From Erwinia pyri (GTDB lineage: Bacteria; Pseudomonadota; Gammaproteobacteria; Enterobacterales; Enterobacteriaceae): DNA of 64,000 bases. The position numbers were made by a program, and so were the translations under genes. The stretch covers positions 4,340,001-4,404,000 of the forward strand of contig NZ_CP132353.1 of the NCBI RefSeq assembly GCF_030758455.1, given 5' to 3'. Below are positions 1 through 12,888 of this stretch, in pieces. A model generated the notes under the pieces. The model ran no database searches and was not told where the DNA came from. It worked only from the letters and a program-made list of their open reading frames with translations. Positions within the stretch are counted from its first letter, which is position 1. Each line of letters begins with the position of its first letter.

Positions 1-2350
1 TCACCAGCGGGTTATCGCGATACCAACGGCTTTCAATCGCGAAGACATTGTCACAGGGCAACAGAGAGGCGAGCGGATGATCGTTGCGAACGGCTTCCAC
101 ACCGACGCGCGCCTTACCATTTGCATCAAACCGGGCAACATAACGCAGCACCAGCCCCATCTCCTGAGCCGCCTCAAACCGCTGCTGCATCTGCTCGTTC
201 AGCGCTTCACCATTTTCAAAAAAGTGATCGACCGACTCCCCTTCACAGCTTTTTGGTACCAGAGACTCTACGCGCACCTGACCAGGTTCGATCTCATAAC
301 CCGCTTCACGTGCCAGAATCACCAGCTTGCGCATCACGTCCTGGCCGGAGAGATCCACACGCGGGTCGGGCTCCGTCAGTCCCTGCTGCCAGGCCTGATC
401 CACCAGTTCGGTAAACGGCACCGTGCCATCGTATTGTAAAAACAGCCAGGAGAGCGTACCGGAGAAAATCCCGCTGATGGCAAGAATGCTGTCGCCGCTT
501 TCACGCAGATCCCGCACGGTATGGTTGATCGGTAATCCGGCCCCTACGGTGGCATTGTAAAGCCACTGACGGCCAGTTTTAGCAAAGGCATCACGGATCT
601 GGCGGTAGCGGTTGCCGCTTGAGGCACCTGCTATCTTATTGGCGCTGATGACGTGGAAACCGTGGCTGGCGAAATCCAGGTACTGGTCGGCAAGCGTATC
701 GCTGGCGGTGATATCCAGCACGACCAAATCATCAAACGGGTGCGCCCGCATCCAGAGGAACAGCGACTCTTCATCCTGCTCCACCGCTTCCTCTTCAAAA
801 AAAGCCATCGCCCGACTGGCATCCACGCCCTCATAACTCAGCAGACTACGGCGGCTGTCCACCACGCCTGCCAGCAGGAACTCAAAGCCGGTACGGGCAG
901 AGAGCGTTTTCTGCTCGCGGCCGAAAAGCTCCAGCCAGCGCGAGCCAATGTTACCTTTACCAAATAAGATCAGCCCGATGCGCTTTTCCGCCCGGAACAG
1001 GGATTGGTGCAGCCCGCGGATTAAGCTCTCCGTTGGCCCTACACGCAGCACGGCCACCAGGCTGATGCTCTCTTCAGACTGCCAGATAAACTCTACCGGC
1101 TGATCTTTCAACTGCTGCCAGAAACGATGGCTGTGGAGGGGATTACGGCATACCCCGGCACCGACCATCGCTACCATCGCCATGCCTTCACGCAGCTGGA
1201 TGCGGCCAGGAATACCGGCATCCTGCAACAGATTCAGCGCGCTGCTGACCACTTCAGAGGTGTAACAAAGCTGCAGAAGGTTACGATCGGGATGCACGCC
1301 GGTGGCTAGCGGACGAAGCTGAGCGCGCTTAAGCAGGTGATCGATCTCTTTATGCAGGGAAGCGAAATCATGCTGGGGCGGCACCTGAAACTCAATCAGG
1401 CAGACGTCATCATGGCTGGTGACAATACGCGCGCCCGTGCCGGAAGCCAGCACACGCTCAATGCGGGTTGAGCCCTGTTCAGGCTGATAGCTACAGCGCA
1501 GCTGCAGGTCAATATCGCTGCCTGAAACGGGCTGCAGAGTGCGGGTATGCAAAACGGGCGCGGCCAGGCGCGCCAGTTCACTGGCCTCATCAAGACGCAG
1601 CAAGGGCAGCAGGCAGGCATCTTTGACCTTACGCGGATCGGCGCTGTAAACGCCCGCCACGTCGCTCCAGATCGTCACGCGCGACACGCCAGCCAGCGCA
1701 CCAATCTGCGTAGCGGAATAGTCACTGCCATTGCGGCCCAGCAGAACGGTTTCGCCCGCTTCATTGCGTGAGATAAAACCGGTCACCACAAGACGACGGC
1801 CAGGATGCTGGATCATCAGCTGTTGCAGCAACGGCCAGGATTTCCCTTCATCCACTTCTGGCTGTGCGGCACGTTCAGCGCAGAGGAAATCACGGGCATC
1901 AAGCCAGCTCGCCTCTATATCACGCAGGGAGAGCACCGCAGCCATCAGACGGGCAGACCAGATCTCGCCATGCCCGACTACTTCGGCGTACACCGCCTCG
2001 GTAATCTTGCCATCCAGCAGCGCGGCAAGCTTTTCCAGATCGTGAATAAATTGCCCGATCAGGCCGTCGGCCTGGTCAGCGGGCAGCAGGCTGCCAATCA
2101 GTTCGCTCTGATAACGACGTAACGCCTGTTGCACCTGGTGTGCCGATAACCGGTCGCTCTGGCTTAATTTAAGCCAGCTGATTAACTGGTTAGTGGTACT
2201 GCCCGCGGCGGATACCACCATGATATCGCCCGGGCGGCTGTACTCCGCCATAATGCCGGCGACCCGCTGGTAACATTTAGCGTCAGCAAGGCTGCTGCCA
2301 CCAAATTTATGCAACTGACGCGATCCTGCTGCCACTGCTGACTGACTCAT
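1..2350 (-). CDS. metL: Bifunctional aspartokinase II / homoserine dehydrogenase II, 3' end cut by window
   Basis: This fused enzyme phosphorylates aspartate and reduces aspartate semialdehyde to homoserine in the branch feeding methionine synthesis. The reverse-strand frame is open from the ATG at 2350 to the window edge, about 783 codons, so roughly 27 C-terminal codons are outside. The kinase signature KFGGSS is at residues 15-20. The dehydrogenase half contains FGKGNIGS, a nucleotide-binding loop near residue 465. Only two bases separate its start from the metB stop, and the AGAGG ribosome site lies in the end of metB, so metBL is one transcript. It should be repressed by MetJ through the boxes upstream of metB. 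Confidence 0.95.
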   Translation of the reverse strand, partial: MSQSAVAAGSRQLHKFGGSSLADAKCYQRVAGIMAEYSRPGDIMVVSAAGSTTNQLISWLKLSQSDRLSAHQVQQALRRYQSELIGSLLPADQADGLIGQFIHDLEKLAALLDGKITEAVYAEVVGHGEIWSARLMAAVLSLRDIEASWLDARDFLCAERAAQPEVDEGKSWPLLQQLMIQHPGRRLVVTGFISRNEAGETVLLGRNGSDYSATQIGALAGVSRVTIWSDVAGVYSADPRKVKDACLLPLLRLDEASELARLAAPVLHTRTLQPVSGSDIDLQLRCSYQPEQGSTRIERVLASGTGARIVTSHDDVCLIEFQVPPQHDFASLHKEIDHLLKRAQLRPLATGVHPDRNLLQLCYTSEVVSSALNLLQDAGIPGRIQLREGMAMVAMVGAGVCRNPLHSHRFWQQLKDQPVEFIWQSEESISLVAVLRVGPTESLIRGLHQSLFRAEKRIGLILFGKGNIGSRWLELFGREQKTLSARTGFEFLLAGVVDSRRSLLSYEGVDASRAMAFFEEEAVEQDEESLFLWMRAHPFDDLVVLDITASDTLADQYLDFASHGFHVISANKIAGASSGNRYRQIRDAFAKTGRQWLYNATVGAGLPINHTVRDLRESGDSILAISGIFSGTLSWLFLQYDGTVPFTELVDQAWQQGLTEPDPRVDLSGQDVMRKLVILAREAGYEIEPGQVRVESLVPKSCEGESVDHFFENGEALNEQMQQRFEAAQEMGLVLRYVARFDANGKARVGVEAVRNDHPLASLLPCDNVFAIESRWYRDNPLV

Positions 2351-2352
2351 GC

Positions 2353-3513
2353 TTACCTCTTGGCCGCTATCCGGAATGCATTATCCAGATCGGCGATTAA
2401 ATCTTCGTGATCTTCAATTCCCACCGAAATTCGCAGCAGGGTTTCTGAAATACCGGCTGCAGCACGCGCTTCCGCCGACATCCCCGCGTGGGTCATGGTA
2501 GCGGTATGGGAAATCAGGCTCTCTACCCCACCCAGCGACTCCGCCAGGGTGAAGAGTTCCAGGGCTTTCAGAAAACGACGCAGCGCGGCTTCATCGCCGT
2601 CAAACTCAAAACTTAGCATGGCGCCAAAGCCTTTTTGCTGACGTACCGCAAACTGATGTCCGGCGTTTTCCGGCAGGGAGGGATGATACAGCTTTTTGAC
2701 CAGCGGTTGTTGCTTCAGGTAATCAACAATCGCCAGGGCATTACGTTGCGCGGCCGCCATACGCGGTGCCAGCGTCCGCATGCCGCGTAACAGCAGATAG
2801 CTGTCGAAGGCGCTGCCGGTAACGCCAATGTTATTGGCCCACCATGCCAGTTCAGTCACCAGAGCGGGATCTTTTGCAATAACGGCTCCGGCTACCACAT
2901 CGGAGTGGCCGTTCAGGTATTTCGTGCAGGAGTGCAGCACCAGATCGGCGCCCAGCGCCAGCGGGTTTTGCAGCGCCGGGCTGAGGAAGGTGTTATCCAC
3001 CACGGTGACGGCACCAGCTTCGGTAGCGGCTTTGCAGATTGAGGCGATATCCACCACGCGCAGCAGAGGATTGCTGGGGCTCTCTACCAGCACTAATTTC
3101 GGCTGTTCCGCCAACGCGGCTTTCAGTGCTGCCTCATCGCCCTGATCGACAAACTTCACCCGGTAAGCACCCCGTTTGCTCAGACTGTCGAACAGACGAT
3201 AGCTGCCACCATAGCAGTCATGGGGCGCAACCAGCAGGTCACCAGGCTTCAGGAAAACGGTACAAACCAGATGAATGGCTGACATACCGGTGTTGGTCAT
3301 GACCGCACCGGCACCGCCTTCCAACTCGGCCAGCGCGCGCTGAACCACGTCACGGGTGGGATTGCCACGGCGTGAGTAGTCATGGGCACGAGGCTCATTG
3401 AAATCGGTAAAGTTATAGGTGCTGGAGAGGTGGATCGGCGGGACAACGCAGCCATATTGCTCGTCATCATTCAAACCGCTGCGTACCGCGATGGTTGCCT
3501 GTTTACGCGTCAT
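2353..3513 (-). CDS. metB: Cystathionine gamma-synthase
   Basis: A PLP enzyme that joins O-succinylhomoserine and cysteine to give cystathionine in methionine synthesis. The protein has 386 residues, the usual length. The PLP lysine is K198 in the motif SCTKYLNGHSD, and the YSRRGNPT segment near residue 46 is typical of the Cys/Met metabolism PLP family. It is the first gene of metBL and diverges from metJ across a 280-bp regulatory gap with met boxes. Confidence 0.97.
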   Translation of the reverse strand: MTRKQATIAVRSGLNDDEQYGCVVPPIHLSSTYNFTDFNEPRAHDYSRRGNPTRDVVQRALAELEGGAGAVMTNTGMSAIHLVCTVFLKPGDLLVAPHDCYGGSYRLFDSLSKRGAYRVKFVDQGDEAALKAALAEQPKLVLVESPSNPLLRVVDIASICKAATEAGAVTVVDNTFLSPALQNPLALGADLVLHSCTKYLNGHSDVVAGAVIAKDPALVTELAWWANNIGVTGSAFDSYLLLRGMRTLAPRMAAAQRNALAIVDYLKQQPLVKKLYHPSLPENAGHQFAVRQQKGFGAMLSFEFDGDEAALRRFLKALELFTLAESLGGVESLISHTATMTHAGMSAEARAAAGISETLLRISVGIEDHEDLIADLDNAFRIAAKR

Positions 3514-3567
3514 GGTGCATAAATTCCTGACTGAAGAGAAGAACGCTTAGCATAACAGGGCACAGAT

Positions 3568-3599
3568 AGACGTCAATACATCTGGACATCTAAATGTCT
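3568..3599. promoter_or_regulatory. Four tandem MetJ boxes
   Basis: Four contiguous 8-bp units, AGACGTCA, ATACATCT, GGACATCT and AAATGTCT, resemble the MetJ operator unit AGACGTCT. They lie 55-86 bp upstream of metB, where MetJ with S-adenosylmethionine would repress metBL. Confidence 0.85.
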
Positions 3600-3742
3600 T
3601 TGCGTATAGATTGAGCAAACGGGCAATAACCGTTAAGATTATGTCGCTATAGCCCTCAGAAAGTTGAGCCAATGCAGTGTGATGGCCAGCAACTTCGGGC
3701 ATAATTAGCCGAATTTCGGTATATGCCCCGCACCATTGACGC

Positions 3743-3750
3743 AGACGTCT
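3743..3750. promoter_or_regulatory. MetJ box near metJ
   Basis: A perfect AGACGTCT met box lies 44 bp before the metJ start, which fits autoregulation. The neighbouring 8-mers match less well. Confidence 0.6.
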
Positions 3751-3793
3751 GGCAGGCAGGGTATTTCAATTTTAATGATGACTAAGGTAACCC

Positions 3794-4111
3794 ATGGCTG
3801 AATGGAACGGCGAATATATCAGCCCGTACGCTGAGCACGGCAAAAAAAGCGAACAGGTTAAAAAAATCACGGTATCCATTCCGTTGAAAGTATTGAAGAT
3901 TTTGACCGATGAGCGTACCCGCCGTCAGGTGAATAATCTGCGTCATGCCACTAACAGCGAGTTGCTGTGCGAGGCATTCCTGCATGCATTTACCGGCCAG
4001 CCCCTGCCGGATGATGTCGATCTGCGTAAAGAGCGCAGCGATGAGATCCCTGAAGAAGCCAAAGCTATTATGCGCGAAATGGGTGTCGATCCCGATACCT
4101 GGGAGTACTAG
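3794..4111 (+). CDS. metJ: Methionine repressor MetJ
   Basis: A 105-residue ribbon-helix-helix repressor that binds tandem met boxes with S-adenosylmethionine as corepressor. The DNA-contacting strand is in [15 protein letters not shown] (about residues 23-37), followed by the conserved [22 protein letters not shown]. The length is exactly that of the enterobacterial family. It diverges from metBL and is followed by a bidirectional terminator shared with rpmE. Confidence 0.97.
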   Translation: MAEWNGEYISPYAEHGKKSEQVKKITVSIPLKVLKILTDERTRRQVNNLRHATNSELLCEAFLHAFTGQPLPDDVDLRKERSDEIPEEAKAIMREMGVDPDTWEY

Positions 4112-4207
4112 CTTCAGCGGAGTCCGGTAACACTTTTTTGCTGCGGCAATGCGGTCTTATTCAGGCCGCTGTCAGCAGTAAAGGCGCGCCAGGTAAAAGC
4201 CAGCTAT

Positions 4208-4236
4208 AAAAAAACCCAGCCGAGGCTGGGTTTTTT
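4208..4236. terminator. Bidirectional terminator between metJ and rpmE
   Basis: A 10-bp perfect stem, AAACCCAGCC with GGCTGGGTTT and a GA loop, is flanked by A and T runs, so it can end transcription from both sides. Confidence 0.85.
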
Positions 4237-4274
4237 CGTTGCATCCGAAACGGAGACCGTCTCGTGCAGGCAGC

Positions 4275-4487
4275 TTATTTGCTGCCAGGGATGCTGAAAC
4301 GCTTGTTGAAGCGGTCAACACGACCACCGCTGGCAACATCACGCTGCTTACCGGTGTAGAACGGGTGGCACTGGCCACACACGTCCAGGTTCAGGTCGTG
4401 ACCCACGGTTGAGCGGGTTTTGATTTCGTTACCGCAAGAACATTTAGCAGTAACTTCAGCGTAATTAGGGTGAATACCTTTTTTCAT
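4275..4487 (-). CDS. rpmE: 50S ribosomal protein L31
   Basis: A 70-residue ribosomal protein of the zinc-containing C+ type, shown by CSCGNE and CGQCHPFY, which supply the four cysteine ligands. The Zn-free paralogue is not in the window. It stands alone, converging with metJ, and has about 100 bp of leader before priA on the opposite strand. In gammaproteobacteria the rpmE leader is known to be autoregulated by L31, but I did not identify the structure here. Confidence 0.96.
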   Translation of the reverse strand: MKKGIHPNYAEVTAKCSCGNEIKTRSTVGHDLNLDVCGQCHPFYTGKQRDVASGGRVDRFNKRFSIPGSK

Positions 4488-4534
4488 GGGAAAACCTCAG
4501 TTAAGGCCGTGTCGCTCTCCCGTGCCAGGATTAG

Positions 4535-6901
<2,367 letters not shown>

Positions 6902-7086
6902 AACGGCCTGAGCCTGCGGGCAGCATCGAAAAAAGTCGCACAAGTCACATTTTTTATGCAAATTAAGTAACAGGGTGCCGTTTCATCTGTTAAACAGTAG
7001 GACGTGAGCGGGACAGGCATCCGTAGTGGCACTTTTATAATGAGAATCGTCCCCCGGTCGCTCAGGCTGGCGTGAGGAGAAAGAGG

Positions 7087-8124
7087 TTGGAGCAGAATCA
7101 AGAGACAACCGGCGCGACCATGAAGGACGTGGCTGAGAAAGCAGGCGTATCAACGGCGACCGTATCGCGTGCGCTGATGAACCCGGAAAAGGTCTCTGCA
7201 GCCACGCGTAAAAAAGTTGAACAGGCAGTGATAGCCGTTGGCTACTCCCCTCATGCCATGGCGCGCAGCGCCAAACGCAGCGAGTCCCGCACCATACTGG
7301 TCATTGTGCCGGATATCTGCGATCCCTTTTTCAGCGAGATGATCAGAGGGATAGAAGTGGTGGCCGCCGATCGGGGCTATCTGGTGCTGATAGGGGATTG
7401 CGCCCATCAGAATAAGCAGGAAAAGTCCTTTCTTAACCTGGTGATGACCCGCCAGATTGATGGCATGGTGCTGCTGGGGTCTCAGGTTCCTTTCGACACG
7501 GGCATTGAAGAGCAGCGCAACCTTCCCCCTATGGTGATGGCCAATGAGTTTGCGCCAGAGCTGGAACTGCCCACCGTCCATATTGATAACCTTACCGCCG
7601 CCTTTGAAGCGGTGAATCACCTGCTGAAGCTCGGTCACAGCCGCATTGCCTGCATCGCCGGGCCGCAGGATATGCCGCTGTGCCACTATCGGCTGCAGGG
7701 ATATATTCAGTCATTAAGGCGTAACGGGCTCGCCGTGGATCCGCAATATATAGTGCGCGGAGACTTTACCTTTGATGCCGGTTCACGGGCCATGAAGCAG
7801 CTGATGGCGCTGCCGCAACCGCCTGATGCGCTGTTCTGTCACAGTGATATTATGGCGCTGGGTGCGATGGCGCAGGCCAAAATCATGGGGCTGCGCGTGC
7901 CGCAGGATCTCTCATTAATTGGCTTTGATGATATCGAACTCTCGCGCTACAGCGATCCACAGTTAACGACGGTCGCTCAGCCCCGCTTTAATATCGGTCG
8001 GGAAGCGATGCTGCTGCTGCTGGAGCAGCTGGAAGGGAAACCGGTCAACAGTGGTTCACGCCTGCTCGATTTTGAACTGAAAATTCGCGGAAGCACCGCG
8101 CCATCGCTGCGGTTCAAAGAGTGA
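7087..8124 (+). CDS. cytR: LacI-family repressor CytR
   Basis: A nucleoside-catabolism repressor that acts together with CRP and is induced by cytidine. The LacI-type helix-turn-helix starts at MKDVAEKAGVSTATVSRAL, followed by a periplasmic-binding-like core. I chose the TTG at 7087 because GAGGAG lies 7 bases upstream and the protein (345 aa) then matches the E. coli N-terminus in length; a GTG at 7072 is the alternative. It sits between priA and ftsN as in E. coli. Confidence 0.93.
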   Translation: MEQNQETTGATMKDVAEKAGVSTATVSRALMNPEKVSAATRKKVEQAVIAVGYSPHAMARSAKRSESRTILVIVPDICDPFFSEMIRGIEVVAADRGYLVLIGDCAHQNKQEKSFLNLVMTRQIDGMVLLGSQVPFDTGIEEQRNLPPMVMANEFAPELELPTVHIDNLTAAFEAVNHLLKLGHSRIACIAGPQDMPLCHYRLQGYIQSLRRNGLAVDPQYIVRGDFTFDAGSRAMKQLMALPQPPDALFCHSDIMALGAMAQAKIMGLRVPQDLSLIGFDDIELSRYSDPQLTTVAQPRFNIGREAMLLLLEQLEGKPVNSGSRLLDFELKIRGSTAPSLRFKE

Positions 8125-8298
8125 AAAGCAAAATATTCCTCTGTGCGCGCCCGCAAAAACAAGATTCAGCAGATTCTTAGCGCTATCCCCGCTGGTCAAA
8201 CTTCCGGCCCTTGAGTAACATGGCGAGCTGACAGCCGGGCGCGCCAGCTCTGAATAGTTGCCCGGCCTCACTTTTCATTGATTATTAGCGGAACGATA

Positions 8299-9198
8299 GT
8301 GGCACAAAAAGATTACGTAGGCCGCGGGCGTTCGACAGGGACGCGTCGCAAAAAGAGCAACAGTCGCACCAACAGTCGCAGTAAAAAGCGCAGTGGCGGT
8401 TCAGGGGTTCCAAAAGTCATGGTAGTGCTTGCCGTTGCCGTTCTGGTGACGTTTGTCGGCGGCCTGTGGTTTATTGCCCATCATAAAAAAGAAGAGACGC
8501 CGGTTATCCCCGATCATAAAGCCGCAGGAAATGGCCTGCCGCCGAAGCCGGAAGAGCGCTGGCGCTACATCAAAGAGCTGGAAAATCGTCAACTTACCGT
8601 TCCCACGCCTGTTGAACCTTCTGCCGGCGGTGAAGTGCACTCCCAGACGCAGCTGACCGATGAACAGCGCCAGCTGCTGGAACAGATGCAGTCTGATATG
8701 CGTCAGCAGCCCACGCAGCTGAATGAAGTGCCGTGGAATGAGCAGACGCCTGCCCAGCGCCAGCAGACGTTACAGCGCCAGCAGCAGCAGTCTCAGCTGC
8801 AGCAGCAGTCGCGTATGCCGCAGCAGCAGCCGCAAACCACCCGGCCAGCGCCGGTCACGCCAGCGCCAGTCACCCGCGCGCCGGTAAAACAGGCGCCGAC
8901 GCAGCCCGCAACGCAGACGGCTCAGCAGCCTAAAGCAGAGAGTAAGCCGAAAGAGAAAGAGGCGGAGAAATCCCAGCGCTGGATGGTGCAGTGCGGCTCC
9001 TTTAAAGGAACCGATCAGGCCGAATCGATCCGCGCCCAGCTCGCCTTTGAAGGATTTGAAAGCCGCATCACTACCGGCGGTGGCTGGAATCGCGTGGTTA
9101 TCGGCCCCTATAACAGCCGCGCCTCCGCAGAGAGCACGCTGAAACGCCTGCGTGGCTCCGGCCACTCAAATTGTATTCCTCTCGCTACCGGGGGTTGA
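8299..9198 (+). CDS. ftsN: Cell division protein FtsN
   Basis: A late divisome protein that activates septal peptidoglycan synthesis. With the GTG at 8299 (E. coli also uses GTG) the product has 299 residues. It shows a basic cytoplasmic tail, one membrane segment (VMVVLAVAVLVTFVGGLWFI, about residues 43-62), a Gln/Pro-rich periplasmic linker, and a C-terminal SPOR domain (from RWMVQCGSF) that binds denuded septal glycan. The conserved NGLPPKPEERWRYIKELENR region follows the membrane segment. The stop codon is overlapped by the hslVU heat-shock promoter. Confidence 0.96.
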   Translation: MAQKDYVGRGRSTGTRRKKSNSRTNSRSKKRSGGSGVPKVMVVLAVAVLVTFVGGLWFIAHHKKEETPVIPDHKAAGNGLPPKPEERWRYIKELENRQLTVPTPVEPSAGGEVHSQTQLTDEQRQLLEQMQSDMRQQPTQLNEVPWNEQTPAQRQQTLQRQQQQSQLQQQSRMPQQQPQTTRPAPVTPAPVTRAPVKQAPTQPATQTAQQPKAESKPKEKEAEKSQRWMVQCGSFKGTDQAESIRAQLAFEGFESRITTGGGWNRVVIGPYNSRASAESTLKRLRGSGHSNCIPLATGG

Positions 9199-9257
9199 AA
9201 CCCCTCAAAGCTGCCCCATATCTGATTGCATCAATGCCCCGCAGGTGGACTGCGGGG
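9194..9257 (+). promoter_or_regulatory. Sigma-32 promoter and 5' UTR hairpin of hslVU
   Basis: GTTGAAA at 9194-9200 and CCCCATAT at 9214-9221, 13 bp apart, match the heat-shock sigma-32 consensus and overlap the ftsN stop. Just downstream, CCCCGCAG and CTGCGGGG (9237-9257) form a perfect 8-bp stem with a 5-base loop. E. coli hslVU mRNA also carries a stabilising 5' stem-loop. Confidence 0.8.
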
Positions 9258-9288
9258 ATATCTACTGACTGCAACAAGGGGTCTGCCC

Positions 9289-9819
9289 GTGACAACAATT
9301 GTAAGTGTACGACGCAACGGCCAGGTAGTAATTGGCGGTGATGGCCAGGCTACCCTCGGCAACACCGTAATGAAGGGCAACGTCAAAAAAGTGCGTCGTC
9401 TCTATAATGACAAAGTCATTGCCGGTTTTGCTGGCGGGACTGCAGATGCCTTTACGCTGTTTGAACTTTTCGAACGCAAGCTGGAAATGCATCAGGGTCA
9501 TCTGGTGAAAGCCGCCGTGGAGCTGGCGAAAGACTGGCGTACGGACCGTATGCTGCGCAAGCTGGAAGCGCTGCTGGCGGTTGCTGATGAAAACGCCTCT
9601 CTGATTATTACCGGGAATGGCGACGTCATTCAGCCGGAAAACGATTTAATTGCCATTGGTTCCGGTGGTCCTTACGCACAGGCAGCCGCCCGGGCGCTGT
9701 TGGAAAACACCGAGATCGGCGCACGCGACATCGTTGAAAAAGCGCTGGGTATTGCAGGCGACATCTGCATCTATACCAACCACAATCTCACCATCGAAGA
9801 ATTACCGTCTAAAGCGTAA
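9289..9819 (+). CDS. hslV: ATP-dependent protease subunit HslV
   Basis: The proteolytic subunit of the HslUV protease, proteasome-beta-like, which forms a double hexamer in the cytoplasm. The GTG at 9289 gives 176 residues beginning [12 protein letters not shown]; after Met removal the N-terminal threonine is the nucleophile. The G-D-G-Q and [10 protein letters not shown] segments are family signatures. It is followed after 11 bp by hslU and is driven by the sigma-32-type promoter upstream. Confidence 0.97.
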   Translation: MTTIVSVRRNGQVVIGGDGQATLGNTVMKGNVKKVRRLYNDKVIAGFAGGTADAFTLFELFERKLEMHQGHLVKAAVELAKDWRTDRMLRKLEALLAVADENASLIITGNGDVIQPENDLIAIGSGGPYAQAAARALLENTEIGARDIVEKALGIAGDICIYTNHNLTIEELPSKA

Positions 9820-9830
9820 GGATCCCAATT

Positions 9831-11162
9831 ATGTCCGAAATGACTCCGCGCGAGATCGTCAGCGAGCTGAACCGTTTTATTATTGGCCAGGATAATGCCA
9901 AGCGTGCGGTGGCGATCGCCCTGCGCAACCGCTGGCGCCGTATGCAGCTTGATGAAGAGCTGCGTCACGAAGTGACGCCGAAAAATATTTTGATGATTGG
10001 CCCAACCGGCGTGGGTAAAACTGAAATTGCCCGCCGCCTGGCAAAACTGGCCAATGCGCCGTTTATTAAAGTGGAAGCGACCAAGTTCACGGAAGTGGGC
10101 TACGTGGGGAAAGAGGTGGATTCCATCATCCGCGATCTTACCGACTCTGCGCTGAAAATGGTCCGTTCACAGGCTATTGAAAAAAACCGCTACCGTGCCG
10201 AAGAGATGGCAGAAGAGCGTATTCTGGATGTGCTGATCCCGCCTGCCAAGAACAACTGGGGCCAGCCTGAAGAAACGGCTGAGCCCTCTGCCGCGCGTCA
10301 GTCTTTCCGCAAAAAATTGCGCGAAGGCCAGCTGGACGAGAAAGAGATTGAGATCGATCTGGCCGCCTCATCGATGGGCGTAGAGATCATGTCTCCGCCG
10401 GGTATGGAAGAGATGACCAGCCAGCTGCAGTCGATGTTCCAGAACCTGGGCAACCAGAAGCAGAAGCCGCGTAAGCTGAAAATCAAAGACGCGATGAAGC
10501 TGCTGATTGAAGAAGAAGCGGCCAAGCTGGTTAATCCGGAAGAGCTGAAACAGGAAGCTATCGACGCGGTTGAGCAGCACGGTATCGTCTTTATTGATGA
10601 GATCGATAAAGTCTGTAAGCGCGGTGAGAGTTCCGGCCCGGATGTGTCGCGCGAAGGCGTTCAGCGTGACCTGCTGCCACTGGTTGAAGGCTGCACCGTC
10701 TCCACCAAGCACGGCATGGTGAAAACCGATCACATCCTGTTTATCGCCTCGGGCGCGTTCCAGGTCGCCAGCCCTTCAGACCTGATCCCGGAGCTGCAGG
10801 GTCGTCTGCCAATCCGCGTTGAGCTTCAGGCGCTGACCACCCATGACTTCGAGCGCATCCTGACCGAGCCAAGCGCCTCCGTTACCGTGCAGTACAAAGC
10901 GTTAATGAAAACCGAAGGCGTGGATATCAGCTTTACCGAAGATGGTATCAGCAAAATTGCCGCCGCCGCCTGGCAGGTGAATGAGACCGCTGAAAATATC
11001 GGTGCCCGCCGTCTGCACACGGTGCTGGAGCGGCTGATGGAAGATATTTCCTATGATGCCAGCGACCTGAACGGCCAGTCCTTCACCATTGATGCAGAGT
11101 ATGTTGGCAAGCATCTGGATGAGCTGGTTGCTGATGAAGATCTGAGCCGCTTTATTCTGTAA
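9831..11162 (+). CDS. hslU: ATPase/unfoldase HslU
   Basis: The AAA+ unfoldase partner of HslV, 443 residues, the E. coli length. The Walker A motif is GPTGVGKTE near residue 57 and Walker B is [10 protein letters not shown] near residue 250. The sensor region GRLPIRVEL and the C-terminal tail DEDLSRFIL, which docks into HslV, are both present. The second gene of the heat-shock operon, it ends at a strong terminator. Confidence 0.97.
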   Translation: MSEMTPREIVSELNRFIIGQDNAKRAVAIALRNRWRRMQLDEELRHEVTPKNILMIGPTGVGKTEIARRLAKLANAPFIKVEATKFTEVGYVGKEVDSIIRDLTDSALKMVRSQAIEKNRYRAEEMAEERILDVLIPPAKNNWGQPEETAEPSAARQSFRKKLREGQLDEKEIEIDLAASSMGVEIMSPPGMEEMTSQLQSMFQNLGNQKQKPRKLKIKDAMKLLIEEEAAKLVNPEELKQEAIDAVEQHGIVFIDEIDKVCKRGESSGPDVSREGVQRDLLPLVEGCTVSTKHGMVKTDHILFIASGAFQVASPSDLIPELQGRLPIRVELQALTTHDFERILTEPSASVTVQYKALMKTEGVDISFTEDGISKIAAAAWQVNETAENIGARRLHTVLERLMEDISYDASDLNGQSFTIDAEYVGKHLDELVADEDLSRFIL

Positions 11163-11185
11163 GGCGCGTTGCAGAACAGCAAGAA

Positions 11186-11208
11186 GGAGGCTGCGGCCTC
11201 CTTTTTTT
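11186..11208 (+). terminator. Terminator after hslU
   Basis: GGAGGC and GCCTCC form a 6-bp GC-rich stem with a TGCG loop, followed by seven T residues. Confidence 0.85.
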
Positions 11209-11326
11209 ACGCCTGAATTTCCTCCCCGCTGGCCACTATTGTTGACGTGGAATAACTCTCCGGCCTGAAACGGACGCTACTATAGCGTCACGATATGCAT
11301 CCCCTTCAGCAAAGGCCCCAGCGGTT

Positions 11327-12256
11327 ATGACGGACAATCTGCATTCTCTTACTGCCCTTACCCCTTCCCGTGCCTGGCTTGAGAGCCTGCGCCTGCGTAC
11401 GCTGCCGCTGGCCTGTGCCTCGGTGATCACCGGCTCTTCGCTCGCCTGGTGGCAGGGAGATTTTAATCCCGGCACCGCTGCCCTGGCTTTGCTCACCACC
11501 GCGCTGCTGCAAATTCTCTCTAACCTGGCAAACGATTATGGCGACGCGATCAAAGGCAGCGACACGCCTGACCGGCTTGGCCCGTTACGCGGCATGCAGA
11601 AAGGCGCCATCACTCAGCAGCAGATGCGCATTGCCCTGATTTTTAACGTGATCCTCACGATCGTAGCGGGCGTGATGCTGATCCTCCGGGCCTGCCGCTC
11701 AGTTAACGATATAGCAGGGTTTATCGGCCTGGGCGCGGTCGCAATTGTCGCCGCCATCGCCTATACCGTTGGCAAAAAACCTTATGGCTATCTCGGGCTG
11801 GGGGATGCTTCCGTGCTGATCTTCTTTGGCTGGCTGGGCGTAACCGGGAGTTATTATCTTCAGGCGCATAACCTGCCGCTGATGCTGTTTTTGCCCGCTA
11901 CCGCCTGCGGGCTGATGGCTGTGGCGGTGCTCAACGTCAATAATATGCGCGATATCGACAGCGATCGGCAAAACGGAAAATATACGCTGGCCGTGCGTTT
12001 AGGCGCGATCAATGCCAGACGCTACCACTCTCTGCTGCTGGCGGGCGCACTGCTCTGCTGTGCCCTGTTTGCCATGATGAGTTCGCTGAATTCTGCCGGC
12101 TGGCTGTTTCTGCTGGCCGCGCCGCTGCTGCTCAGGCATCGCCGCTACATTATGCAGCAAACCTCCCCCGTCGCCATGCACCCGATGCTGGAGAAAACGG
12201 TTAAATCTGCCCTGCTGCTTAACCTGCTTTTTTCGCTTGGCCTGCTGCTCAATTAA
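11327..12256 (+). CDS. menA: 1,4-dihydroxy-2-naphthoate polyprenyltransferase
   Basis: A membrane prenyltransferase that makes demethylmenaquinone. It has 309 residues with several hydrophobic helices. The two aspartate-rich motifs of the UbiA family are visible: NDYGDAIKGSDTPDR (about residues 68-82) and NMRDIDSDRQNGK (about residues 205-217). It lies between hslU and rraA as in E. coli. Confidence 0.96.
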   Translation: MTDNLHSLTALTPSRAWLESLRLRTLPLACASVITGSSLAWWQGDFNPGTAALALLTTALLQILSNLANDYGDAIKGSDTPDRLGPLRGMQKGAITQQQMRIALIFNVILTIVAGVMLILRACRSVNDIAGFIGLGAVAIVAAIAYTVGKKPYGYLGLGDASVLIFFGWLGVTGSYYLQAHNLPLMLFLPATACGLMAVAVLNVNNMRDIDSDRQNGKYTLAVRLGAINARRYHSLLLAGALLCCALFAMMSSLNSAGWLFLLAAPLLLRHRRYIMQQTSPVAMHPMLEKTVKSALLLNLLFSLGLLLN

Positions 12257-12333
12257 GTGCGATGTGTTTGACTCATCGCAACTTTTAACAATTGATGATT
12301 TTGCCAACAGCGGCGAGAAAGCGATATACTTAA

Positions 12334-12849
<516 letters not shown>

Positions 12850-12851
12850 AA

Positions 12852-12876
12852 AAACGGGTGCCGCTGGCACCCGTTT
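12852..12876. terminator. Bidirectional terminator between rraA and zapB
   Basis: AAACGGGTGCC and GGCACCCGTTT form an 11-bp perfect stem with a 3-base loop, preceded by a run of A residues for the reverse direction. Confidence 0.8.
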
Positions 12877-12888
12877 CTCATCAGAGGT

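Noticed and set aside
9262..9501. Reverse ORFs across hslV, glpK, int and other conserved genes
   Set aside because: They lie opposite genes with full-length family matches and have no ribosome sites; they are shadows of codon bias.
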